This document shows positions 1 through 8,821 of a stretch of DNA of 64,000 bases, piece by piece; position 1 is the stretch's first letter; the number at the start of each line of letters is the position of its first letter. The stretch comes from Sulfurimonas sp. Lineage in GTDB: Bacteria; Campylobacterota; Campylobacteria; Campylobacterales; Sulfurimonadaceae. The stretch lies in NCBI RefSeq assembly GCF_018698455.1, contig NZ_JABIOQ010000024.1, positions 17,127 through 81,126 on the forward strand, given 5' to 3'. A model generated the notes under the pieces. That model made no database searches. It was not told the origin of the DNA and saw only the letters and a program-made list of their open reading frames with translations. A program made the position numbers and the translations under genes.

Positions 1-189
1 GTTTTTTGAGGTGACTTCATAATGGGTAGCTAAAATTGATGCAGCGAAATAACCACCAGGCTCATCGCCGTGAATACCACCAATAACTAAAAGAGTAGTG
101 TTATAATCACTGTTTTCTTTTTTGATAAGTTGAACCTCTCCATATAAAGAGGTAAAAAGAAGTATAAATAAGATAAAAAGAAATTTCAT
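1..189 (-). CDS. Csd4/Pgp1-like M14 zinc carboxypeptidase (N-terminal part only)
   Basis: Only the first 63 codons lie in the window; the gene runs off the left edge. Residues 1-17 form a signal peptide. At 37-46 lies the M14 zinc-site motif GGIHGDEPGG, with H40 and E43 as presumed metal ligands. The GDEPGG context matches the Csd4 (H. pylori) / Pgp1 (C. jejuni) D,L-carboxypeptidases that trim peptidoglycan tripeptide to dipeptide in the periplasm and set helical cell shape. Its ATG directly abuts the stop codon of the L,D-carboxypeptidase gene upstream, so the two are surely co-transcribed. That neighbour supports the cell-shape assignment. Only the N-terminus is visible, so another M14 peptidase cannot be excluded. 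Confidence 0.7.
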   Translation of the reverse strand, partial: MKFLFILFILLFTSLYGEVQLIKKENSDYNTTLLVIGGIHGDEPGGYFAASILATHYEVTSKN

Positions 190-1170
190 CTATTTTTCTG
201 TAATGATTTTTATTTGAGAATCAGTTAATTTAACAATTAAAACTTTATTACCAGTAAATGTGAAACTATCTGACTGGTATTTTTCTAAAAATGTAATCTT
301 ATACATGTTATCCGTATTTGGATAAGGAATTATATTAATTTTATAAAAGATAATTTTTTTACTTTCTTTCTTATTGAAAATTCGTGTTTTATAAGTTTTA
401 AATTTTTGACTATTCATTCCATCATACCGTATAAAACTTTCATCATAAAAATGTAGATAAGATTTTATATCATTATATAACCAAGCATATCGCCACTCAT
501 AGAGTTGGGCTAAAATATTAGCCAGTGTATTTTTAGATACATTTTGAGATATTTCTTTTTCATTTATAAGCAAGAGAGTTTGTTTTATATCTATATTTCT
601 ATCTAAACACTCAATATTTTGATTATTAATGGCTATACAACCCTTTGTATATTCATCTCTTACTTGTTTAGTTGGAAGGCCATGTATCCATATGCCTGAA
701 CCATTTTTACCTCGGTATTTATCATAAATATTTGGATAAGAAGTAACAAATGCCATTGGACCATAGAATGAGTCTACTTTGGAGATTTTTTTTGTAATAT
801 CATATATACCAATTGGTGTCTTAAGATCACCTTCTTTGACTTTATCACCTTTTATTTCACCTGTAAATGCACTATACTTTCGTTTTAAGTTATATGAACC
901 ATTAACATCTTTTATGTATAAAGTCAGAGTAGCAAGAGACTTGTCACAAACTAATATATTTGAGTATGATTCAATGTAGCCAAAAGTAGTATTGACATTA
1001 TTTAAATACTTATCCCAATAATCTTTTTTCATTAGATTAGCATCCATCTGTTTCTCAATGTTTTCTATTCCATTAAGTCTATAGTTAGATAAAATATCAC
1101 CAGAAAGAGTACTGTTTACAAGTAAAAAAACAGTAATTATTTTTATTAGTAAATATTTTTTATTTGTCAT
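190..1170 (-). CDS. Csd6/Pgp2-like L,D-carboxypeptidase (YkuD fold)
   Basis: An exported peptidoglycan-trimming enzyme. Residues 1-22 are a signal peptide. The L,D-transpeptidase/YkuD catalytic domain spans roughly 68-205, with the signature His at H163 (IWIHG) and the nucleophile Cys at C178 (KGCIAI). The C-terminal 100 residues, after about 215, resemble the NTF2-like domain of H. pylori Csd6, which acts as an L,D-carboxypeptidase converting tetrapeptide to tripeptide. The length of 326 is typical of Csd6. The start overlaps the end of era by 11 bases, and the order hslV-hslU-era-csd6 is the H. pylori one. The next gene downstream is the enzyme acting on the product (tripeptide to dipeptide), so the two form a sequential pair. 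Confidence 0.85.
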   Translation of the reverse strand: MTNKKYLLIKIITVFLLVNSTLSGDILSNYRLNGIENIEKQMDANLMKKDYWDKYLNNVNTTFGYIESYSNILVCDKSLATLTLYIKDVNGSYNLKRKYSAFTGEIKGDKVKEGDLKTPIGIYDITKKISKVDSFYGPMAFVTSYPNIYDKYRGKNGSGIWIHGLPTKQVRDEYTKGCIAINNQNIECLDRNIDIKQTLLLINEKEISQNVSKNTLANILAQLYEWRYAWLYNDIKSYLHFYDESFIRYDGMNSQKFKTYKTRIFNKKESKKIIFYKINIIPYPNTDNMYKITFLEKYQSDSFTFTGNKVLIVKLTDSQIKIITEK

Positions 1171-2044
1171 TATCGTATCCGATCTCTTTTAAAAAGTTTA
1201 CATCCTTCGTCCAGCCTTTCTTTACTGTAACTTGTAAATTTAAATATGCTTTTTTAGTACTGAGTCTCTCTATTTTTTCACGTGCAGACTTACCTATACG
1301 TTTAATAGACTCACCACCTTTACCTATGATAATTCCTTTTTGAGACTCTTTTTCTATGATGATCATAGCAGTTATGATATCTACGTGATCCTCTTCGTCA
1401 ATACTTTCTATGATAACATCTGATTCATAAGGAACTTCATCACTTACATTTTCAAAAATTCCCTCACGAATAAAACCTGCATATATGTCACGAACAAGTT
1501 CACTCGTTAAATCCTCAGGGTCAAAAAGGAATGGAGATTCAGGAAGATTTTTAGCAATAACTTTTAGTAAATCTTCATGTCCAACTTTTTTAGGAATTGC
1601 AACAGGAATAAGCGCTTCAAAATTCTCTGAAAATCTGTTGTAAGATGCAATAGTTTTAAAGAGTTTTTCTTGTTTAACCTGGTCAATCTTACTAATAACA
1701 ATAATATGCTTCACATTTTTTTTGTTAAGCCTTAAAAATTTTTCATAATGTTCAACGCTATCTGTTACGGGTGCAAGGTAAACAATTAAGTCACAATCAC
1801 CCATAGCTTTGAGTGCTTCATCGAGCATAAATTGATTAAGAATTTTTTCACGTTCATGTAGTCCAGGAGTGTCTACAAAAATTATTTGTGTATCTTCTAA
1901 CATAACTATAGCATTAGATCGTCGTCTTGTTGCATTGGCTTTTTGACTAACCATCGCGATTTTTTCACCTAATAGTGAATTCATTAAAGTACTTTTACCT
2001 GCGTTTGGACGACCTATGAGAGATACAAAACCAGCTTTTGTCAT
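1160..2044 (-). CDS. era: GTPase Era
   Basis: Ribosome-associated GTPase that binds 16S rRNA during 30S maturation. G1 is GRPNAGKST at 11-19, G3 is DTPG at 58-61, and G4 reads SKID at 118-121, where the usual residue is NKxD. A C-terminal KH domain carries GIIIGKGGESIKRIG near 237-251. The length of 294 is normal. It lies 95 bases downstream of hslU on the same strand and overlaps the Csd6-like gene. The assignment is secure. Confidence 0.97.
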   Translation of the reverse strand: MTKAGFVSLIGRPNAGKSTLMNSLLGEKIAMVSQKANATRRRSNAIVMLEDTQIIFVDTPGLHEREKILNQFMLDEALKAMGDCDLIVYLAPVTDSVEHYEKFLRLNKKNVKHIIVISKIDQVKQEKLFKTIASYNRFSENFEALIPVAIPKKVGHEDLLKVIAKNLPESPFLFDPEDLTSELVRDIYAGFIREGIFENVSDEVPYESDVIIESIDEEDHVDIITAMIIIEKESQKGIIIGKGGESIKRIGKSAREKIERLSTKKAYLNLQVTVKKGWTKDVNFLKEIGYDNDK

Positions 2045-2139
2045 TGTGTTACCTTGTCTATAATTTACAGACTTTACTGTCTGCTGTTAGTCGCCACAGT
2101 TGTGTCAACAGAGTGAAAAAAGTTTAATTTTTTACAGGA

Positions 2140-3468
2140 CTATAATATATACCGAGAGAGATCATCATCTTCGACGACTCTATCAAGCTTCTTGTGAACC
2201 AATTCTTTTGTAACAACAAACTCTTTACCGTTATATTCATCAGCATCATAACTAATCTCTTCTAATATATTTTCTAATACAGTATGGAGTCTACGTGCAC
2301 CTATATCTTCAGTTGTTCCATTTGCTTTATGTGCAAGTTTAGCAATAGCTCTAATTGCTTCATCATCAAATTTTAAAGTCATTCCTTCTACACCAAGAAG
2401 TGCTATATATTGCTTGAGTAGGGAGTTCTCAGTTTGAGTGAGAATTTTATAAAGAGTTTCTTCTGTAAGAGATTCTAATTCAACCCGCAATGGAAACCTT
2501 CCTTGTAATTCGGGGATTAAATCACTAGGTTTACTTACATGAAAAGCACCAGCAGCAATAAAAAGAATATGGTCAGTTTGAATTGTTCCATATTTTGTTG
2601 AAACACTTGAACCCTCAACTATAGGTAAGAGGTCACGTTGAACCCCTTCTTTTCCTGGGTCATTACGTCCGGAAGTTTTTTCACTTAATGCTATTTTATC
2701 TATTTCATCTAAAAATATAATACCGCCATGCTCAGCACGACGAAGAGCTTCTGTATTTAGTGTTTGAGTATCTATAAGTTTTGAACTTGCTTCCTGAAGA
2801 AGAAGGATTTTTGCATCTTTTACTGTCATCTCTTGAGTATTGTCTTCTTTATTCATTGTTGCAAATACTTTTGAAAAACTTTCTTGTACTTTTAGCATTT
2901 CAGGAGGAAGATTTGTGTCATTAAATTCTACATTGATTTTATCAATTTCTAGTTTAATGATTTTATCATCCATCTCCCCATCACTTACACGTTTTTCCAT
3001 GGATTGAAGGAGTAACTGATAACTTTCTTTTTTACTTTCACTTGCTGATTCAGGAAGGGGTGGTAGTAGTTTTTCTACTATCTTATTTAATATATAGTTG
3101 TTTATTTTTTCTTTATTACTTTCTTCAAGTTCTGCTTTTACTATACTAATTGAGTTAACAACCAAATCTCTTATCATAGACTCGACATCGCGGCCTACAT
3201 ACCCGACTTCAGTATATTTAGATGCTTCTACTTTAATAAAAGGGACTTTCATCATACGAGCTAAACGCCGAGATATTTCAGTCTTTCCCACTCCAGTAGA
3301 ACCTATCATAAGAATATTTTTTGGTGTAATTTCACTTTGAAGATCTTTATTTAATTGCATCCTTCTATATCTAGTTCGTAGAGCTAAGGCAATTGTTTTT
3401 TTTGCATTGTGTTGACTGATAACATATTTATCGAGGTAAGCTACTATCTCTTTAGGTGTTAAATCCAT
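2140..3468 (-). CDS. hslU: HslU, ATPase subunit of the HslUV protease
   Basis: AAA+ unfoldase that feeds substrates to HslV. Walker A is GSTGVGKT at 56-63, Walker B is GGIIFLDEIDKI near 248-259, and the extreme C-terminus (SRYIL) has the form that inserts into HslV to activate it. The I-domain lies between about 110 and 240. The length of 442 is normal. Two bases separate it from hslV. Confidence 0.97.
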   Translation of the reverse strand: MDLTPKEIVAYLDKYVISQHNAKKTIALALRTRYRRMQLNKDLQSEITPKNILMIGSTGVGKTEISRRLARMMKVPFIKVEASKYTEVGYVGRDVESMIRDLVVNSISIVKAELEESNKEKINNYILNKIVEKLLPPLPESASESKKESYQLLLQSMEKRVSDGEMDDKIIKLEIDKINVEFNDTNLPPEMLKVQESFSKVFATMNKEDNTQEMTVKDAKILLLQEASSKLIDTQTLNTEALRRAEHGGIIFLDEIDKIALSEKTSGRNDPGKEGVQRDLLPIVEGSSVSTKYGTIQTDHILFIAAGAFHVSKPSDLIPELQGRFPLRVELESLTEETLYKILTQTENSLLKQYIALLGVEGMTLKFDDEAIRAIAKLAHKANGTTEDIGARRLHTVLENILEEISYDADEYNGKEFVVTKELVHKKLDRVVEDDDLSRYIL

Positions 3469-3470
3469 AA

Positions 3471-4010
3471 TTATTTCTCTTCTAGTGTCAGTGTTTTTAT
3501 ATTGTGATTTGTATAGATGCAGAGGTCTGCTGCTACAGTTAAGCTCTCTTTTACAAGTGTCTCTTCATCAAGGTTCGTATGTTTTTTTAAAGCACGAGCA
3601 GCTGAAATTGCATAATTACCACCACTACCAATAGATGCTATCTCGCCATCTTCAGGCTCAACTACATCGCCATTTCCTGTGAGAATAAAAATATGGTTGT
3701 TATTTAAAACTATCATCATCGCTTCTAAACGGCGTAGTACCTTGTCTTTTCTCCAAGCTTTGGAAAACTCAACTACTGATTTTAAAAGGTCACCTTTTTT
3801 ATTTTCTAAAAATTCTTCAAACATATCAAAAAGGTTGAAAGCATCAGCGGTACTTCCTGCAAATCCAGCAAGGATTTGTCCATGATGAAGTGTACGAATC
3901 TTAGTGGCATTTGCTTTTAGAACAGAGTCCCCAAATGTAACCTGTCCATCACCGCCAATAACGGCTTTGTTCTTTCCTTTGTAGGCTAGTATAGTAGTTG
4001 CGTCAAACAA
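3471..4010 (-). CDS. hslV: HslV, peptidase subunit of the HslUV protease
   Basis: Threonine protease that forms the proteolytic core of HslUV. The start [10 protein letters not shown] places the catalytic Thr (TTI) at residue 5, so a four-residue propeptide must be removed. E. coli HslV has only Met before the Thr, while H. pylori HslV has the same kind of extension. IGGDGQVT and the SIGSGGNYA segment near 126-134 are family hallmarks. The length is 179. It lies 3 bases after rplI and 2 bases before hslU. Confidence 0.97.
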   Translation of the reverse strand: MFDATTILAYKGKNKAVIGGDGQVTFGDSVLKANATKIRTLHHGQILAGFAGSTADAFNLFDMFEEFLENKKGDLLKSVVEFSKAWRKDKVLRRLEAMMIVLNNNHIFILTGNGDVVEPEDGEIASIGSGGNYAISAARALKKHTNLDEETLVKESLTVAADLCIYTNHNIKTLTLEEK

Positions 4011-4013
4011 AAA

Positions 4014-4460
4014 CTATTCTCCTTGAACATCTACATGTAATGTTGCATGGAGACCATGACCCAGTTTAAAATCTAGGTCATGTTCACCAACAGTTTTTAT
4101 AGCAGACTTTTCATTGATGTGCTTTTTGTCAATTTCTATATTATGTTGTTCTAGTAAAGCTACAGCTATCTCTTCTTTTGTTACTGATCCAAAAAGATGG
4201 CCATTACTTCCTAACTTTTTAGTAATGATTATTTCTGCTTTATCAAGTTTTGCAGCTATGTCTTTGAGTAAGTTTACCTCTTTTTCAAGATTTTCTGCAA
4301 CTATGAGTTCATCTTGTTTATGTTGTTCTAATATCTCAGGTGTTGCAGATCTTGCAAATCCTTTACCAATTAAAAAGTTTTTTCCATAACCATCTTTAAC
4401 TTCTTTAACTTCACCTTTTTTACCAAGGCTTTTAACATCTTTTATTAATAGTACTTTCAT
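4014..4460 (-). CDS. rplI: 50S ribosomal protein L9
   Basis: L9 binds 23S rRNA domain V. The N-terminal MKVLLIKDVKSLGKKGEVKE and the following GYGKNFLI segment are the bL9 signature. The length of 148 is normal, with the long linker helix followed by the C-terminal domain. It overlaps the stop of the FTR/rhodanese gene by one base and is followed 3 bases later by hslV. Confidence 0.97.
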   Translation of the reverse strand: MKVLLIKDVKSLGKKGEVKEVKDGYGKNFLIGKGFARSATPEILEQHKQDELIVAENLEKEVNLLKDIAAKLDKAEIIITKKLGSNGHLFGSVTKEEIAVALLEQHNIEIDKKHINEKSAIKTVGEHDLDFKLGHGLHATLHVDVQGE

Positions 4461-5191
4461 TATTTTTCCTTCTCTCCACCGTATGCTACGATACCGTGTG
4501 TTAAGTTCCCGATATGCATATATTCCATATCTGTTAATATTTTTGCAACATGAGCTGAACGACTTCCAACATGACAGTAAAGAATTATATTGTCATCTTT
4601 TGAGTAGCCTTGTTCATCCCAAGTTTGAAAAAATGAAGAAGTTGGTACAAGCGCATCAGCACCTTGAATGTGTGCCATTTGCCATTCCATATGTTCACGC
4701 ACATCAACAAGTTTAAAATCAACCATTTTTAATTCGCGTGCTTCAAGTAAAGAGATCATTTCATCACTATCTAATTCACTTTTGTTTACTAGCATTTTAG
4801 CTTCTTCTAATGTAAGACCGCGTGAGTGGGTATGAGTAGCTTCTTCCATGCCAAGCTCAATTCTTTTTGCAGCGGCAAATTCAGGTGTACAAAAGATTCC
4901 ACAGTGACAAGCACCAAGCTCAGGTATTTCTTTTTCAATAGCGGGTGTACATGGACAAGTTCTATTATCTACAGATTGTGGTTTTCCATCTACTTCCTCA
5001 ACCATGAAACATGGACAAAAAAGTTTATTGTACATTATCTTGTTACGAGCAAGACCCATCTGTACACCTTCATTGACATCTTCTTGTGGATTATATTCCC
5101 AACCAAATTGTGCAATAACTTTATCTGTAAACCTAACTGTTTTTTCCATTCTCTCTATAAACTCTGGAGAATTCATATCTATTTTAATCAT
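4460..5191 (-). CDS. Ferredoxin:thioredoxin reductase catalytic-type domain fused to a rhodanese domain
   Basis: A 243-residue two-domain cytoplasmic protein. Residues about 15-110 match the catalytic beta chain of ferredoxin:thioredoxin reductase: CPC at 59-61, CPC at 79-81 and CHC at 95-97, plus C101. In the family these ligate a 4Fe-4S cluster beside a redox disulfide. The spacing from the second CPC to CHC is longer (13) than the 8 of the plant enzyme. Residues about 135-240 are a rhodanese domain with active-site C206 in YCHVGSRS. There is no signal peptide. It is locked between argG and rplI by one-base overlaps on both sides. The fusion suggests ferredoxin- or thiol-driven handling of persulfide sulfur, which is inference. 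No FTR variable chain is nearby. Confidence 0.8.
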   Translation of the reverse strand: MIKIDMNSPEFIERMEKTVRFTDKVIAQFGWEYNPQEDVNEGVQMGLARNKIMYNKLFCPCFMVEEVDGKPQSVDNRTCPCTPAIEKEIPELGACHCGIFCTPEFAAAKRIELGMEEATHTHSRGLTLEEAKMLVNKSELDSDEMISLLEARELKMVDFKLVDVREHMEWQMAHIQGADALVPTSSFFQTWDEQGYSKDDNIILYCHVGSRSAHVAKILTDMEYMHIGNLTHGIVAYGGEKEK

Positions 5192-6429
5192 TATTTATTT
5201 CCTCTTTTTTTACCAGCGATAATTCTTCGTAATGCATTGAGGCGAATAAAACCTTCTGCATCTTTTTGATTGTACACTTCATCTTCTTCAAATGTTGAAT
5301 GTTCTTCAGAATATAAAGACATATCAGACTCACGTCCAACAACTTCAACATTTCCTTTATAAAGCTTTAATCTAACTGTACCTTGAACATACTTTTGAGT
5401 AGTATCTATTGCAGCTTGTAACATTTCACGCTCTGGAGAAAACCAAAAACCGTTATAAATAAGCTCTGCATATTTAGGAATCATACCGTCTTTCATATGT
5501 GCTTCTTCCCGGTCTAGACAGATAGATTCAATAGCACGGTGAGCTTTAAGCATAATTGTCCCACCTGGAGTTTCATAACAACCACGTGCTTTCATACCAA
5601 CAAATCTATTTTCAACAATGTCAATACGTCCAATACCGTGTTTGTTACCATATTCATTTAAAGTTCTAAGCATAGTAGCAGGTGAAAGCTCTTTTCCATT
5701 TAAAGAAACTGGATCACCATTTTTGTATCCAATAGTAATGTACTCTTTTTCATCAGGAGCATTTTGGGGAGAATTTGACCATAACCACATAGACTCTTCA
5801 GGCTCATTCATTGGATTTTCTAAGTGAAGGCCTTCGTAAGAAATATGGAGAAGATTTGCATCCATAGAGTAAGGACTTACAGTTGGATTTCCTTCTGAAT
5901 CAACATGCTTTTGATCGATGTTAATTCCGTGTTCTTTAGCATAAGACAAAAGTTTTTCTCTAGAGTTTAGATCCCATTCTCTCCATGGAGCGATTACTGT
6001 AATATCTGGATTAAGACCAAGATAGCCAAGTTCAAATCTAACTTGATCGTTTCCTTTTCCTGTCGCACCATGAGAGACTGCATCCGCACCCATTTTTTCA
6101 GCGATTTCAATCTGCTTTTTAGCAATAAGTGGACGAGCGATAGAAGTACCTAAAAGATATTCACCTTCATAGATGGCATTTGCTCTAAACATAGGGAAAA
6201 CATAATCTTTTACAAACTCTTCTTGAATGTTTAAAATAAAAATATTTTCGGGTTTAATACCATTGTTAAGAGCTTTTTGACGAGCTGGCTCAACCTCTTC
6301 ACCTTGACCAAGATCAGCTGTAAAAGTGATAACTTCTGCTTTGTATTCATCTTGTAACCATTTTAAAATAATGCTTGTATCAAGTCCGCCAGAATAGGCA
6401 AGGACTACTTTTTTAACTTCTTTTTTCAT
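5191..6429 (-). CDS. argG: Argininosuccinate synthase
   Basis: Condenses citrulline and aspartate with ATP in arginine biosynthesis. The P-loop AYSGGLDTS is at 11-19, and [13 protein letters not shown] and YSMDANLLH are family segments. The length of 412 is normal. It is the first gene of the long minus-strand operon. A Shine-Dalgarno AGGGA precedes the ATG. argB (27.6 kb) and argH (37.2 kb) are in the same window but separate transcripts. Confidence 0.98.
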   Translation of the reverse strand: MKKEVKKVVLAYSGGLDTSIILKWLQDEYKAEVITFTADLGQGEEVEPARQKALNNGIKPENIFILNIQEEFVKDYVFPMFRANAIYEGEYLLGTSIARPLIAKKQIEIAEKMGADAVSHGATGKGNDQVRFELGYLGLNPDITVIAPWREWDLNSREKLLSYAKEHGINIDQKHVDSEGNPTVSPYSMDANLLHISYEGLHLENPMNEPEESMWLWSNSPQNAPDEKEYITIGYKNGDPVSLNGKELSPATMLRTLNEYGNKHGIGRIDIVENRFVGMKARGCYETPGGTIMLKAHRAIESICLDREEAHMKDGMIPKYAELIYNGFWFSPEREMLQAAIDTTQKYVQGTVRLKLYKGNVEVVGRESDMSLYSEEHSTFEEDEVYNQKDAEGFIRLNALRRIIAGKKRGNK

Positions 6430-6464
6430 GTATAATCCCTATAAAATGTAAAATTATTAGGTGT

Positions 6465-6470
6465 ATTTTA
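6465..6470 (-). promoter_or_regulatory. Probable -10 element for the argG operon
   Basis: On the minus strand TAAAAT sits 36 bases before the argG ATG, preceded by a T-rich stretch without a clear -35. This is the usual Campylobacterota sigma70 arrangement, and the same element precedes argB, hisG and argH in this window. Confidence 0.45.
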
Positions 6471-6573
6471 CTATAAAAAGTATTAAGATTTGGTTAGTGA
6501 AGAAGGGTAGTGTCTATTTTAGAAATATTTTAAAGTCTTCAAGATAAGTTAAAGGTAAAATCTTGAGTAGATA

Positions 6574-6601
6574 AAAAGGGTAATAGGTAGACTACCCTTT
6601 T
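6574..6601 (-). terminator. Intrinsic terminator of flaG
   Basis: The 9-base arms AAAAGGGTA (6574-6582) and TACCCTTTT (6593-6601) pair across a 10-base loop. The stem overlaps the flaG stop codon and on the minus strand ends in a run of five T. With A and T tracts on both sides it could also act on the plus strand. Confidence 0.65.
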
Positions 6602-6987
6602 AAATCAAACAACATACCGGTAAGTTCTTGCATTTTTGGTAGAAAACCTTGTGCTTCTTCAGCTGGGAATCTTCTTATCATCTTACTTGTTTCTGATTCT
6701 ATAACTGATACATAAAATATATCTTGAGTGTCAACTCCAAATCTTAAGTTTGTATTCATTGGAGCCATTGCTTTATTAAGGTCATCCACCAAATTTCGAA
6801 CTTGTTCCTTTGAGTTAATCTTAGTATTTACTTTTGATGCATCTTGAATATCTTTAACAATATCTTCTTGCTTGACCGTTTCTAATTTGGGTATTACTTG
6901 CTGTATCTGTTGAGCTGCTCTTCCTTGAGACTCACTGGAACTTACTTGTGATTGTTGTTGTTTTGCAACATTTGCTATGCCATCCAT
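6592..6987 (-). CDS. flaG: FlaG family flagellar protein
   Basis: A 131-residue protein. The N-terminal half is Gln/Ser-rich and poorly structured. The C-terminal half (about 75-131) has the FlaG pattern: LRFGVD, then VSVIESETSKMIRRFPAEE and a closing helix. FlaG proteins influence flagellar filament length in this group. The gene stands alone between argG and the divergent MFS gene, has a clear sigma28 promoter upstream and a terminator at its stop. It is therefore a late flagellar gene. The SD AGAGGAG lies before the ATG. Confidence 0.88.
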   Translation of the reverse strand: MDGIANVAKQQQSQVSSSESQGRAAQQIQQVIPKLETVKQEDIVKDIQDASKVNTKINSKEQVRNLVDDLNKAMAPMNTNLRFGVDTQDIFYVSVIESETSKMIRRFPAEEAQGFLPKMQELTGMLFDLKG

Positions 6988-7023
6988 GACGTACTCCTCT
7001 TTTAAGTATAAATATTAAAATAC

Positions 7024-7050
7024 ATATCGGCATCTAAAATTATAACTTTA
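7024..7050 (-). promoter_or_regulatory. Sigma28 (FliA) promoter of flaG
   Basis: Read on the minus strand: TAAAGTTA, exactly 11 bases, then GCCGATAT. The FliA consensus is TAAAGTTT-N11-GCCGATAA, so 14 of 16 positions match with perfect spacing. The CGATAT variant of the -10 is that seen in Campylobacter flagellin promoters. It lies 37 bases upstream of the flaG ATG. Confidence 0.88.
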
Positions 7051-7105
7051 ATTAAATTTTGATTTTTTTTTGTACTGTGGCATTTATTATGATAATCTTG
7101 CACTA

Positions 7106-8314
7106 ATGAAACAATATATAGAACTATTAAACTCACATACCCTTCTACGAAGATTATCTACTATACAGCTTATCTCTTACTTTGGAGCATGGTTTAGTAA
7201 TGTCGCTATCTATACACTTCTTATTAATATGGAAGTCTCAGCAAGTATTGTTGGGTTTGTAGCAATGCTACATTTTTTAGCAGGGGTCGTTCAAGCACCA
7301 TTTTCTGGTTCCATTATAGATAGTGTTTCTCCTAAAAGATTGATGTTAATATTAATAGGTGTTGAGATTATTGCTACAATATCTTTAGTATTTATCAACA
7401 CCATTACTGATTTACCTTTTCTTTATATATTGATATTTTTTAAAATGGCTGCAGCCTCTTTTTATTTTACAACTGAAATGTCATTACTTCCAAAAGTACT
7501 CGATGGAGATAAACTTCAAAAAGCAAATGAACTTCATTCTATAATCTGGTCAATTTCTTATACTTTAGGTATGGCTATTAGCGGTTTTGTTGTTTATATT
7601 TTTGGGATTAAACTTGCATTTATGTTAGATGCTATGATATTTGTGATGGCGTTTAAGCTTTTGTGGAGTTTAGAGATAGATGTGAAAATGAACAAAGTAA
7701 AAGAAAAGTTTCTCTCTATGATGAAAGATACATTTACATATATACGAAGTACTCCCAAGGCTTTACATCTGATGCTAGTTCACTCTTTTGTAGGTTTGAC
7801 TGCGTTTGATGCCCTTGTAGCACTGATGGTAGATACATACTATGTATCTGTAATTGCAACGTCTTTAGCTCTAGGCTTATTACATTCTTCTCGTGCGATT
7901 GGTTTAGTTATAGGACCTGTTATTTTAGGAAAATGGATAAATAATAAACGCCTTATTTATATATTTATACTGCAAGGTTTGAGTGTTTGGTTATGGGCAT
8001 ATATGATGGAGAACTTTTATCTTTCACTTTTAGCAAGTGTTGTTGTTGGGTTTTTTACTACGACACTATGGTCATATACTTATACACTTTTACAAAAAAA
8101 TATTGAAGAAAAGTATTACGGCAGAATAGTTGCCTATAACGATATGCTCTTTTTAAGTTCAGCTGCGTTTACTTCCTACATGATAGGATTTTTAGCGACT
8201 CATGACTTTTCATTAGAGATGATAGCTGTCATTATGGGTGTGGCGTTTATGGTTGGTGGTATCTATTATGCTTGGGTACTAAAAAAAGAAAAAATTGAGG
8301 AAATATCAGTATGA
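7106..8314 (+). CDS. MFS family transporter
   Basis: An integral inner-membrane protein of about 402 residues with roughly 12 hydrophobic segments. The loop after the second segment, with SPKRLMLILIG, resembles the MFS loop 2-3 motif of drug and siderophore exporters (MFS_3 / EntS-like). I chose ATG 7106 because a TTG at 7070 would add 12 residues before the MKQYIELL start without an SD. The substrate is unknown. It overlaps the next small gene by 4 bases (ATGA), so it heads a cluster with two small proteins and a MATE exporter. Confidence 0.8.
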   Translation: MKQYIELLNSHTLLRRLSTIQLISYFGAWFSNVAIYTLLINMEVSASIVGFVAMLHFLAGVVQAPFSGSIIDSVSPKRLMLILIGVEIIATISLVFINTITDLPFLYILIFFKMAAASFYFTTEMSLLPKVLDGDKLQKANELHSIIWSISYTLGMAISGFVVYIFGIKLAFMLDAMIFVMAFKLLWSLEIDVKMNKVKEKFLSMMKDTFTYIRSTPKALHLMLVHSFVGLTAFDALVALMVDTYYVSVIATSLALGLLHSSRAIGLVIGPVILGKWINNKRLIYIFILQGLSVWLWAYMMENFYLSLLASVVVGFFTTTLWSYTYTLLQKNIEEKYYGRIVAYNDMLFLSSAAFTSYMIGFLATHDFSLEMIAVIMGVAFMVGGIYYAWVLKKEKIEEISV

Positions 8315-8553
8315 ATTTTGCAATAATTGGTGGAATACTTTTAAATATAGGAGCATACTTAACATATAAAGGAAAGGTTTATGAAGCTGTTATAGTTTAT
8401 CTTTTCGCAGATATATGTTGGATGATTATGGCTTACGAACGCGGTGATATGTTAGGGAGCATATTTATTGTCGTTGGAACTTTCCTAGGCTTTTTAGCTT
8501 TTTTAAAGATGAGGAAAGGTGCTATGCGTAAGAGTTTAAATCATGAAAAATAA
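8311..8553 (+). CDS. Small hypothetical membrane protein
   Basis: An 80-residue protein with three hydrophobic stretches (about 3-20, 24-43 and 48-66) and a basic C-terminus. It is translationally coupled to the MFS gene (ATGA overlap) and overlaps the next gene by 11 bases. I recognise no family. The position suggests a partner of the exporter or an independent small membrane protein. Confidence 0.7.
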   Translation: MNFAIIGGILLNIGAYLTYKGKVYEAVIVYLFADICWMIMAYERGDMLGSIFIVVGTFLGFLAFLKMRKGAMRKSLNHEK

Positions 8554-8821
8554 AATATATAAATCTGTAGAAGGTGATTTAGACCTATTTCGCATTACTA
8601 GACTTTATCCTGCTGTTGTAGTAGACATGCAAGGGGAAGTTGCCGAAATGTCTTTAGAGTGGGAAGAACTCTATGGTGACAAAGTGAAAATTGTACATTA
8701 TGTTTTAGTTTTTGACTTTACACCACTCAATGAAGATGTAAAAGAGAGGACTACTTTGATTTTTACAAGTAAAGAGGCTCTCATAAAAGAAATACAAGAG
8801 GTAGCAAAATATCTAGATTAA
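8543..8821 (+). CDS. Hypothetical protein, 92 aa
   Basis: A soluble, acidic 92-residue protein without a signal peptide. Its start is nested in the end of the preceding small membrane gene, and its 3' end overlaps the region coding for the probable true N-terminus of the MATE exporter. No family recognised. Confidence 0.65.
   Translation: MKNKIYKSVEGDLDLFRITRLYPAVVVDMQGEVAEMSLEWEELYGDKVKIVHYVLVFDFTPLNEDVKERTTLIFTSKEALIKEIQEVAKYLD

Noticed and set aside
118..121. Era G4 motif SKID instead of NKxD considered as loss of GTP binding
   Set aside because: These are residue positions in Era (gene at 1160-2044). Ser is tolerated at this position in some Era relatives and all other G motifs are intact.
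63..2139. Hairpin CAGAC/GTCTG near 2068-2083 considered as the hslU terminator
   Set aside because: Only a 5-base stem with no T run, and era continues on the same strand.
4826..5269. 147-codon plus-strand ORF
   Set aside because: Antisense shadow of the FTR/rhodanese and argG genes with atypical residue composition and no SD.
7070..7105. TTG start for the MFS transporter
   Set aside because: The 12 extra residues have no SD and are not like an MFS N-terminus; ATG 7106 is adequate.
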